A stretch of DNA of 5,012 nucleotides. Source: Anaerolineales bacterium UBA6663. GTDB taxonomy: Bacteria > Chloroflexota > Anaerolineae > Anaerolineales > UBA6663. The translations under genes were made by a program, and so were the position numbers. The stretch covers positions 1 to 5,012 of the forward strand of contig DKKP01000236.1 of assembly GCA_002455335.1 (NCBI GenBank), read 5' to 3'. A model generated the notes under the pieces. That model did not search any database. It was given only the letters and a program-made list of their open reading frames with translations, and had not been told where the DNA came from. The stretch's first letter is position 1. Each line of letters opens with the position of its first letter. Below are positions 1-5,012 of this stretch, piece by piece.

Positions 1-2612
1 ACCTGGATGAAGTTCAACGGATCGACGTAGGGGTTACGGAGGATGACCGAGCGCTGGATCACGGGGTCGGCCGACATCAAATCGCGCTGGCCCGAGATCG
101 CCAGGATGGCCGCTCGGGTGCGGTCGAACTCCAATCGGATGCGTTCGAAGATCGCTGCCGCTTCGGGCACATCACCGGCAAGCTGCACGTACAGCGCCGC
201 AATATCCATGTCGGCCTTGAGCAGCGACATCTCGGCATTGTCGAGAAGCGCCCGAAAGAAGGGCCAGCTATGATACATCTCGCCCAGGACATCCGGCGGC
301 GCGGCAGCGAGACCGGCGCCCAGCCCGTACCAGCCCGGGAGATTGAAGCGACTCTGCATCCAAGAGAACACCCACGGGATCGCCCGGATCGCCGTCGGTT
401 GCAGCCCGCCGCCGCGCCGCGCTGTCGGCCGAGACCCGATGTGCAGCGTGCTGATCTCGTCGATCGGGGTCACGGCGCGCCAGAAATCGATGAAGCCCGG
501 TGTGTCGTAGACCAGCGAACGGTATGCGTGGCGGGCTGCTTCAGCCATCGTCGACATGGCTGATCGCCAGTGAACGGCGGGCTCAGGGGCCTCGTCTCCC
601 GGTGCGACGCTCGCTTGAAGAACGGCGCTCACGATTTGCTCAAGGTGGCGATGGGCCAGATCTGGATCGGCGTAGCGCGAGGCGATGACCTCACCCTGCT
701 CCGTCACGCGGAAGCGGCCCTCGACAGTGCCCGGGGGCTGCGCGCGGATGGCGCGATTGGCCGGGCCGCCACCGCGCGCCACTGTGCCCCCACGGCCATG
801 AAAGAGCGTGAGCGTGACGCCGTGGCGGGCGCAGACCTCGGTGATGCGCTCCTGCGCCTCGTACAGCGCCCAGTTTGCGGCCAGGTAGCCGCCGTCTTTG
901 TTGCTGTCGGAGTAACCGATCATCACCACCTGTTCGCCGCCCCCGGCCGTCAGATGGGCCTGATACACGGGCAGGCCAAACAGGCGCTCGAGGATACCGG
1001 CTGACGACTGAAGATCGCCGATGGTCTCGAACAGGGGCGTGATCTGCAGGCCAGGCGCACAGCCGGCCCAGCGCGCGAGCAACATCGCGCCCAGCACATC
1101 CGCCGGGCCACGCGTCATCGAGATGATGAATGGGCCCAGCAATTCCGGCCCGTAGACCCGCTGGACGCGTGCGATCAGGGTGAACAGCGCCCAGGTCTCG
1201 CTCGTTTCGACAGTCACGCCAGCGCGGTGAGCCAGTCCGGCCGGGCGCGGGGCGCTCAACCAGTCGACCAGCAGATCCACCTGTTCACCGGGAGGCAAGC
1301 GCTCGAAGTCTTGAGCCCAGCCCAACGCCCGCAAGATCTCGCTCAACGCCGCAGACAGCCGGGCCGAGTCCTCTCGAAGGTCAAGCCGGGCCGCATGCAG
1401 GCCGAAGATGTCCAGCTGCTGCTGAGCCTGGGCAATCGAGGGCGCATCGCTGAACGAGAGCCCTGGGTGCGCGGTTGCAGGCCCAGGCAGGGCCGCCGCG
1501 ATCTCGGCCAAGGGCGTGGCCACATCTTCGACCCGCGCCCGCGCCACATGCGGCGTCTGGCTGAGCAGCCGCGTGGTCATATCGTCGCGCGACGCCTCTT
1601 CAAGGTCTCCGGCAAGCAGGCTCAACGCCAGGCGATAGATCTCGTGGCCGTAGCGCTCCTCGAGGAAGGCGGCATGCGGCGGCAACGGGCGCCGCGCCGC
1701 GACCCAATCAGCTAAAACCGGCGTCGCCGGCGCCCGACGCTCGTCGAAGCTCAGCCGACGGGCGAGATCCTGCAGGGTCTCGCGATGGCGCTCAACGGCC
1801 AGGCCGCGGTGAAGCCGCAGCGTCTCGGCCGTGACCTCTGCCGTGACGTTCGGGTTGCCGTCGCGATCGCCGCCCACCCAGGACGCCAGCGTCAGCCAGC
1901 CGCGCGGCGCACTCAGCTGCGGATAGTGGCGCGCGATTGCATCGGCCAGTTCGCGCTCGACGCGCGGCAGAGCACGCCAGAAGATCTCGTCGATGAAGTA
2001 CAGATTGGTGCGGACCTCGTCGGTCACCGCCGGGCGCGAGGTGCGGTTGCGGTTGGTCAGCCAGAGGCCCGTGATCTCGGCCTTGATGGCCGCCAGATGT
2101 GCCTCGCGCTCGCGCGGCAGGAGATCGATGTAGTACAGGGCGCGCAGGCTGCGTGCGATGCGCTGCAGCTTGGAAAGCACGGTTCGCCGTTTGGCCTCGG
2201 TCGGATGTGCGGTCAAGACGAGTTCGACCTTGAGACGCTCGAGCAGCGCAGAGATGCTGGTTGCCGGGATCCGCTTCCGCCGAAATTCCGCAAACGTGTC
2301 GTCAAGCGATTCAGGTCGGGCGAGATCGACGCGTTCGCGCACCCTCAGGCTGCGCACCCGGTTCGCCTCCTCGGCGAGATTCACCAGATCGAAGTAGGCC
2401 GTGAACGCGGCGGCCACGGCCCGGGCCGAGCCCGCATCCAAGGCGTGCACCTGGCGTGTCAGCCGCGCGCTGGCATCCTGCTCCGCTGCGCGGCGATCCT
2501 TGGCCGCCTGGCGGATCCGCTCCTCGATCTCCAGCAGACCCGGCGACTCGAGCTCGCAAATAACCTCACCCAGCAAACGGCCCAACAGGTGGATGGTGGC
2601 GGAGAGTTCCAT
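1..2612 (-). CDS. ppc: Phosphoenolpyruvate carboxylase, 3' end off the window
   Basis: Cytosolic enzyme that carboxylates PEP with bicarbonate to oxaloacetate and phosphate, the main anaplerotic feed to the TCA cycle. I translated the frame by hand: 870 codons without a stop from the ATG at 2610-2612 to the left edge. Landmarks, aligned by eye to E. coli Ppc: VLTAHPTEAKRRT with catalytic His136 (E. coli His138); ASWVGGDRDGNPN near 242-254; DLREDS with Arg413 (Arg396); ITPLFETIGDL with metal ligand Glu529 (Glu506); GYSDSNKDGG with Asp569 and Lys572 (Asp543, Lys546); FHGRGGTVARGGG with His605, Arg607 and Arg613 (His579, Arg581, Arg587); GSRPTARRGGG; and RNPYVDPLN at the edge. Lys799 and Arg859 match the aspartate-inhibitor site (Lys773, Arg832), so feedback inhibition is likely, though the last ligand (Asn881) is off-window. 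About 40 residues are missing. The start is uncertain: a GTG at 2622-2624 is also in frame. GGAG (2628-2631) lies 3 nt from the GTG and 15 nt from the ATG, neither ideal. It sits 24 bases after the MBL stop, so it is probably translated by coupling in one operon. Confidence 0.
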   Translation of the reverse strand, partial: MELSATIHLLGRLLGEVICELESPGLLEIEERIRQAAKDRRAAEQDASARLTRQVHALDAGSARAVAAAFTAYFDLVNLAEEANRVRSLRVRERVDLARPESLDDTFAEFRRKRIPATSISALLERLKVELVLTAHPTEAKRRTVLSKLQRIARSLRALYYIDLLPREREAHLAAIKAEITGLWLTNRNRTSRPAVTDEVRTNLYFIDEIFWRALPRVERELADAIARHYPQLSAPRGWLTLASWVGGDRDGNPNVTAEVTAETLRLHRGLAVERHRETLQDLARRLSFDERRAPATPVLADWVAARRPLPPHAAFLEERYGHEIYRLALSLLAGDLEEASRDDMTTRLLSQTPHVARARVEDVATPLAEIAAALPGPATAHPGLSFSDAPSIAQAQQQLDIFGLHAARLDLREDSARLSAALSEILRALGWAQDFERLPPGEQVDLLVDWLSAPRPAGLAHRAGVTVETSETWALFTLIARVQRVYGPELLGPFIISMTRGPADVLGAMLLARWAGCAPGLQITPLFETIGDLQSSAGILERLFGLPVYQAHLTAGGGEQVVMIGYSDSNKDGGYLAANWALYEAQERITEVCARHGVTLTLFHGRGGTVARGGGPANRAIRAQPPGTVEGRFRVTEQGEVIASRYADPDLAHRHLEQIVSAVLQASVAPGDEAPEPAVHWRSAMSTMAEAARHAYRSLVYDTPGFIDFWRAVTPIDEISTLHIGSRPTARRGGGLQPTAIRAIPWVFSWMQSRFNLPGWYGLGAGLAAAPPDVLGEMYHSWPFFRALLDNAEMSLLKADMDIAALYVQLAGDVPEAAAIFERIRLEFDRTRAAILAISGQRDLMSADPVIQRSVILRNPYVDPLNFIQ

Positions 2613-2636
2613 GTGGAAACGCACATGCTCCGAGTG

Positions 2637-3335
2637 TCACTTGACCCAGATGGGCGTGCCATGCCCAACCAGGATCAGCTCAGGGTTGAGTGTCAGCTGG
2701 CGCCACGCCGACTCCTGAGCCTGAAGCTCGTTGTCGGTGTTTGCGCCGAAAGAAGGTCGCATGCGACCCGCAAAGGACCGCATCGAGTCGCCGGCGAAGA
2801 GGATCCGGCGTTTGGCGTCGAAAAACGACATGTGCCCGGGCGTGTGGCCCGGGGTATGCAGGGCCATCAGACCGAGCGGCGCTTCAAGATCTTCGCCATC
2901 AGCGAGGATCCGATCCGGGATCACGGGGTTGACGCGCGCAAAAAGGAATCGGCTCGTGACCTCGAACGCCATGCGGATCGGCCCCGGCAGCCCGACCCGG
3001 CGCGTCTCACTGGCCGCGGCCATCGCCTCACCCTCGATCGCGCCGGCGAAGACCCGAGCGCCTGTGGCGGCGCGCAACGCCGCCGCGCCACCCATGTGAT
3101 CACGGTCGGCGTGGGTCAGGAATATGGCCTGCAGCGACTCGGGCTGATGCCCCAGTTCGCGCATCAGACGCAGAACCGCCCGATGGCTATAGGGCAACCC
3201 AGCATCGATGACGGCCAGATCTCGGCCCGATTCGAGCAGGTAGCAATTGGCGACGACACCTGGGACCTGATAGACCCCAGGCACAATGGGCTGAACCACG
3301 GTTAACCATCCAATGCTGGCCGACGCCCGGGGCAT
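2637..3335 (-). CDS. MBL-fold metallo-hydrolase (glyoxalase II / beta-lactamase superfamily), substrate unknown
   Basis: A 232-residue cytosolic protein from the ATG at 3333-3335, a usual length for a single-domain MBL hydrolase; no signal peptide is visible. The fold's motifs occur in order: VIDAGLPYSH after the first strands (about 43-51); THADRDHMGG with metal ligands His75, Asp77, Asp79 and His80; HTPGHTPGH with His164; FAGDS with bridging Asp183; and VGHGTPIW with His225 near the C-terminus. The first motif reads HxDxDH instead of HxHxDH, so one histidine ligand is an aspartate, a variant seen in part of the superfamily. The frame is open further upstream to a TTG at 3413 and an ATG at 3410, but those codons coincide with the -35 box of a good promoter, so I chose the downstream ATG. 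Its SD is weak (CGGA about ten bases upstream). It precedes ppc by 24 bases, suggesting one transcript. The motifs do not fix a substrate; a thioesterase, lactonase or phosphodiesterase-like activity is possible. The family is certain, the function is not. Confidence 0.9.
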   Translation of the reverse strand: MPRASASIGWLTVVQPIVPGVYQVPGVVANCYLLESGRDLAVIDAGLPYSHRAVLRLMRELGHQPESLQAIFLTHADRDHMGGAAALRAATGARVFAGAIEGEAMAAASETRRVGLPGPIRMAFEVTSRFLFARVNPVIPDRILADGEDLEAPLGLMALHTPGHTPGHMSFFDAKRRILFAGDSMRSFAGRMRPSFGANTDNELQAQESAWRQLTLNPELILVGHGTPIWVK

Positions 3336-3383
3336 ATCCGGGGCGTCCGCTATGATGCGTGGCGGCCGCGCCACGGCGGGGTG

Positions 3384-3413
3384 ATTGTAGCCCAACGCCC
3401 CCCGGCGCATCAA
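3384..3413 (-). promoter_or_regulatory. Sigma70-type promoter for the MBL gene and ppc
   Basis: On the minus strand, TTGATG (3408-3413) and TACAAT (3384-3389) are separated by 18 bases and match the consensus at 4 and 5 of 6 positions. Transcription would start near 3377, giving a leader of about 40 bases before the ATG at 3335. The element lies just downstream of the dedA stop, so the MBL-ppc pair can be transcribed independently of dedA. Judged by eye; no start-site data. Confidence 0.6.
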
Positions 3414-3473
3414 TCTTGTGTGCGGGCAACCGAAATCCAGGCATCCGACACTGACAAGTGACGTGTACCCACG

Positions 3474-4127
3474 CTACGCCGGCGCCGACGGCGGAGCCTT
3501 TGGCGCGATGCGCCTGACCCACGACCAGACTGCATACGCTACAACGGCGGCACCGGCTACGAGCAAGATCGACTCCTCGTAGACCGCCACCCAGGCGATC
3601 GCATCTTCCCAATGGTCGCCAAGCCACCAACCCAACAACGCGAACAGAGAGTTCCACAGACTGCTCCCCAACGCCGTCGCCGCGAGGAATGTCGAAAGCC
3701 GCATCGGCGCCATGCCGGCCGGGATCGAGATGAAACTTCGCAGCCCCGGAAGCAGACGGCCGACAAAAACGGCGAGGGCGCCATGGCGGTCGAATACCGC
3801 CAATGCCCGCAAGAACAATGGCTCGGAGAGCCCGATCCAACGCCCGTAACGCTGGACGAGGCTCAAGAGGATGTGCTCCTCGGCCCAACGTCCCGCGCCA
3901 TACAAGATCAACGCGCCCAACACCGAACCGAACGTGGCGGCGACAATCACGCCCCAGAGCTCAAACACGCCGCGCCGCGCGAGGATCCCGGCGAACGGCA
4001 AGATCGCCTCCGAAGGCACTGGAGGGAAAACCGTTTCGAGCACCATCGCCAACACCAGACCTGGGTAACCCGCCTGGGTGATCATGGCTTCCACCCACGC
4101 GAGGATCATTTGCAAGAGGTCAGTCAC
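3474..4127 (-). CDS. DedA-family inner-membrane protein
   Basis: A 217-residue polytopic membrane protein of the DedA (SNARE-associated/VTT) family. Hallmarks are visible in order: GYPGLVLAMVLETVFPPVPS followed by Glu40, giving the acidic pair Glu31/Glu40 in the E-x8-E, PxPSE form; the glycine-rich GSVLGALILYGAGRW helix (about 67-81); VGRLLPGLRSFISIPAGM with the conserved arginines Arg124 and Arg130; then the M-x4-F and LWN helix ending in LLGWWLG, and a last hydrophobic helix (about 187-204) before a basic, proline-rich tail. Members act as proton-linked transporters at the cytoplasmic membrane; some (UptA type) flip undecaprenyl phosphate back inward for cell-wall synthesis, and loss of others disturbs envelope integrity. 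I infer the same broad role here, not a specific lipid. I placed the start at GTG 4125-4127 because GGGAG lies 7 bases upstream; the internal ATG at 4107-4109 (MILAWVEAM) is the alternative, and the open frame back to a GTG at 4190 lacks family sequence. It is transcribed toward the MBL gene but separated from it by a promoter. Confidence 0.92.
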   Translation of the reverse strand: MTDLLQMILAWVEAMITQAGYPGLVLAMVLETVFPPVPSEAILPFAGILARRGVFELWGVIVAATFGSVLGALILYGAGRWAEEHILLSLVQRYGRWIGLSEPLFLRALAVFDRHGALAVFVGRLLPGLRSFISIPAGMAPMRLSTFLAATALGSSLWNSLFALLGWWLGDHWEDAIAWVAVYEESILLVAGAAVVAYAVWSWVRRIAPKAPPSAPA

Positions 4128-4134
4128 ACACACG

Positions 4135-4139
4135 CTCCC
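4135..4139 (-). promoter_or_regulatory. Ribosome binding site deciding the dedA start
   Basis: Minus-strand GGGAG lies 7 bases before the GTG at 4125-4127. It precedes an alternating GTGTGTGTG run containing several possible GTG codons; only the last in-frame one has proper spacing, so it fixes the start. Confidence 0.6.
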
Positions 4140-4200
4140 ATTGACATCGCTAACGTGCGAACACGCGACATCCGACAACTGTATCGCCACGGACCTTAAA

Positions 4201-4230
4201 ATAATCTCAGAGCCGGCCCGAACCCTTGAA
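4201..4230 (-). promoter_or_regulatory. Candidate dedA promoter
   Basis: On the minus strand, TTCAAG (4225-4230), an 18-base spacer and GATTAT (4201-4206) preceded by TGA form a weak -35 with an extended -10. The predicted start is near 4194, leaving a leader of about 66 bases before the GTG at 4127. Its -35 overlaps that of the opposing SET promoter. Weak by match, supported mainly by position in the AT-rich divergent gap. Confidence 0.35.
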
Positions 4231-4253
4231 TTTCAGCGGTTTTGATGTAAATT
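4226..4253 (+). promoter_or_regulatory. Candidate promoter for the SET-domain gene
   Basis: TTGAAT (4226-4231), a 16-base spacer and TAAATT (4248-4253) match the sigma70 consensus at 4 of 6 positions each. Transcription would begin near 4260 and leave a leader of about 130 bases before the ATG at 4392. TAAAAT at 4197-4202 is an alternative -10 but has only a poor -35. Confidence 0.4.
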
Positions 4254-4254
4254 C
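4228..4254. repeat. Inverted repeat GAATTT-N15-AAATTC over the divergent promoters
   Basis: GAATTT (4228-4233) and AAATTC (4249-4254) are perfect inverted half-sites with centres 21 bases apart, two helical turns. They cover the -35 and -10 of the SET promoter, and the left one covers the -35 of the dedA promoter. That geometry would suit a dimeric regulator acting on both genes. The arms are short and AT-rich, so chance is a real alternative. Confidence 0.35.
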
Positions 4255-4261
4255 TTTCTCG

Positions 4262-4336
4262 ACGCGTGACCGACAGCCACGCGTTCCATCGTTGCCGCCT
4301 ATCCGAGCTCGCCGCGCCGGTTAACCGCCGGGCGGT
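4262..4336 (+). repeat. Three inverted repeats in the SET gene leader
   Basis: The leader holds ACGCGTG (4262-4268) with CACGCGT (4278-4284), 7-bp arms around 9 bases at the expected transcript 5' end; the palindrome CGGTTAACCG (4318-4327); and ACCGCC-G-GGCGGT (4324-4336). The last two share ACCG (4324-4327), so only one can form at a time. The sequences are seen directly. A role as operators or as an mRNA switch is inference; no known riboswitch class is recognised. Confidence 0.45.
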
Positions 4337-4375
4337 CCGTGAACCTCGGACTGGGTGGCAAATTCGTTTTCCGGG

Positions 4376-4382
4376 AAAGGTG
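4376..4382 (+). promoter_or_regulatory. Ribosome binding site deciding the SET gene start
   Basis: AAAGGTG, inside GGGAAAGGTG, ends 9 bases before the ATG at 4392-4394. The upstream in-frame GTG at 4266 has no such site and falls within an inverted repeat, so the downstream ATG is preferred. Confidence 0.6.
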
Positions 4383-4391
4383 CCTGATCAA

Positions 4392-4943
4392 ATGGCTGCG
4401 AGCTTCGAGCGCTATGCGTACATGAGCCCCAAGCTGCACCCCGTGGAGAGCCCTGAAAAGGGTGGCCACGGCCTGATTGCGCGTGAGCCCATCCAAGCAG
4501 GCGAACGTCTGCTGGTCTGGGGCGGCGCTATCGTCGATCATGACAGGCTGAAGAAGCTGCCCGCAATCTTGCAGCGCCGCAGCGTCCAGGTCGATGATGG
4601 TCTGTACCTCGTCACGCCAGTCAAGGATGAGCCCGCCGACTACATCAACCACTCGTGCGCGCCCAATGCAGGCCTGCAAGGCCAACTGACCGTGGTCGCC
4701 ATGCGTGCGATCGATCCAGGCGAAGAGGTCTGCTTCGACTACGCCATGACTGATGCAAGCCCGTACGATCAATTCGACTGCGAATGTGGTGCGCCTACCT
4801 GCCGGGGCCGGGTCACGGGCAACGACTGGCTCCTGCCTGAACTGCAGGAGCGCTATCGCGGTTATTTCTCGACCTACGTCCAGCGGCTGATCGATCGCTC
4901 GGTTGAGCGCGTCAGGCCCTCGCAGATCGCCTGGGCCCTGTAG
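4392..4943 (+). CDS. SET-domain protein, probable protein-lysine N-methyltransferase
   Basis: A 183-residue protein formed almost wholly of a SET domain, the fold that moves a methyl group from S-adenosylmethionine to lysine side chains. Visible motifs: GGHGLIAREPIQAGERL (24-40), the SAM-binding GxG-type start; YINHSCAPNAG (84-94), the cofactor/substrate NHSC motif; VVAMRAIDPGEEVCFDYA (101-118), with the conserved FDY tyrosine at 117; and a post-SET CECGAPTC cluster (Cys130, Cys132, Cys137). In eukaryotic SET enzymes three such cysteines and the one in NHSC (Cys89 here) bind a structural zinc, so that site looks complete. A helical tail (about 146-183) follows. No signal peptide, membrane segment or secretion signal is evident, so it is probably cytosolic. 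The frame is open back to a GTG at 4266; I chose the ATG at 4392 for its RBS and because homology-like sequence begins there. Divergent from dedA and apparently monocistronic, with a terminator 20 bases after the stop. Its base composition resembles its neighbours, giving no sign of recent transfer. The family is firm, the substrate unknown. Confidence 0.9.
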   Translation: MAASFERYAYMSPKLHPVESPEKGGHGLIAREPIQAGERLLVWGGAIVDHDRLKKLPAILQRRSVQVDDGLYLVTPVKDEPADYINHSCAPNAGLQGQLTVVAMRAIDPGEEVCFDYAMTDASPYDQFDCECGAPTCRGRVTGNDWLLPELQERYRGYFSTYVQRLIDRSVERVRPSQIAWAL

Positions 4944-4963
4944 CCCTCCTCTGTCAGACATGT

Positions 4964-5012
4964 CGATGGAACAAGACCGGGCGAGCCATGCTCGCCCGGT
5001 CTTGTTCCATCG
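4964..5012 (+). terminator. Perfect 23-bp hairpin, probable intrinsic (possibly bidirectional) terminator
   Basis: Arms 4964-4986 and 4990-5012 are perfect reverse complements around a CAT loop. The loop-proximal 12 bp (4975-4986 with 4990-5001) are GC-rich and are followed by TTGTT (5002-5006), with AACAA on the other side, as in a terminator that works in both directions. It begins 20 bases after the SET stop. The stem is longer than usual and reaches the last base of the window, so its outer limit cannot be seen. Confidence 0.65.

Noticed and set aside
570..1715. Plus-strand open frames (570-1004 and 1227-1715) inside ppc
   Set aside because: They are antisense to conserved catalytic PEPC sequence and have no recognisable domains or ribosome sites.
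1785..3305. 506-codon open frame on the plus strand
   Set aside because: It is antisense to ppc and to the MBL gene across their junction, resembles no protein family, and is explained by GC-rich codon bias suppressing stops.
3351..3356. TATGAT -10-like hexamer on the plus strand near the MBL start
   Set aside because: There is no acceptable -35 at 16-19 bases and no plus-strand gene follows.
3421..3473. Possible terminator after dedA
   Set aside because: Only a 4-bp CACT/AGTG stem is present and there is no T-tract, so termination between dedA and the MBL gene is not supported.
3187..3888. Minus-strand 233-codon frame over the MBL-dedA junction
   Set aside because: It overlaps both genes out of frame, has Arg/Gly/Ala-rich shadow composition and crosses the promoter between them.
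3612..4199. Plus-strand 195-codon frame opposite dedA
   Set aside because: It is a hydrophilic Arg/Gln/Glu-rich shadow of membrane-segment codons with no domain or RBS.
4299..4961. Minus-strand 220-codon frame opposite the SET gene
   Set aside because: It is the reverse-complement shadow of the SET coding frame; all recognisable motifs are on the plus strand.

Overview
This window looks like ordinary chromosome from a GC-rich proteobacterium. Coding regions are strongly G/C-biased at third positions, promoters are sigma70-like, and the gene content is housekeeping. A gammaproteobacterium seems likeliest from the style of the PEP carboxylase and DedA proteins, but the lineage is inference. 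I see no phage, transposon, CRISPR or RNA gene.

Layout: three genes lie on the minus strand and one diverges on the plus strand. From right to left on the minus strand they are a DedA-family membrane protein (3474-4127), a metallo-beta-lactamase (MBL) fold hydrolase (2637-3335) and phosphoenolpyruvate carboxylase (ppc, from 2612 to beyond the left edge). The ppc frame is open across the whole left half of the window and lacks only about its last 40 codons. Long plus-strand frames in that half are shadows of it. The MBL gene and ppc are 24 bases apart and in the same reading frame, so they are probably co-transcribed from a promoter at 3384-3413. DedA has its own upstream region.

On the plus strand a small SET-domain protein (4392-4943), a probable protein-lysine methyltransferase, reads away from dedA. 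The 264-base divergent gap (4128-4391) is the most AT-rich part of the window. It holds overlapping candidate promoters for both genes, an inverted repeat over them and three further inverted repeats in the SET leader. The window ends on a perfect 23-bp hairpin just after the SET gene, which I read as an intrinsic terminator.

Functions: PEP carboxylase makes oxaloacetate from PEP and bicarbonate to refill the TCA cycle. The MBL protein is an uncharacterised hydrolase whose link to ppc is positional only. DedA proteins are inner-membrane transporters, some of which recycle undecaprenyl phosphate. Nothing shows that the four genes form one pathway. I found no convincing undescribed system; the items most worth a second look are the SET gene with its structured leader and the terminal hairpin.
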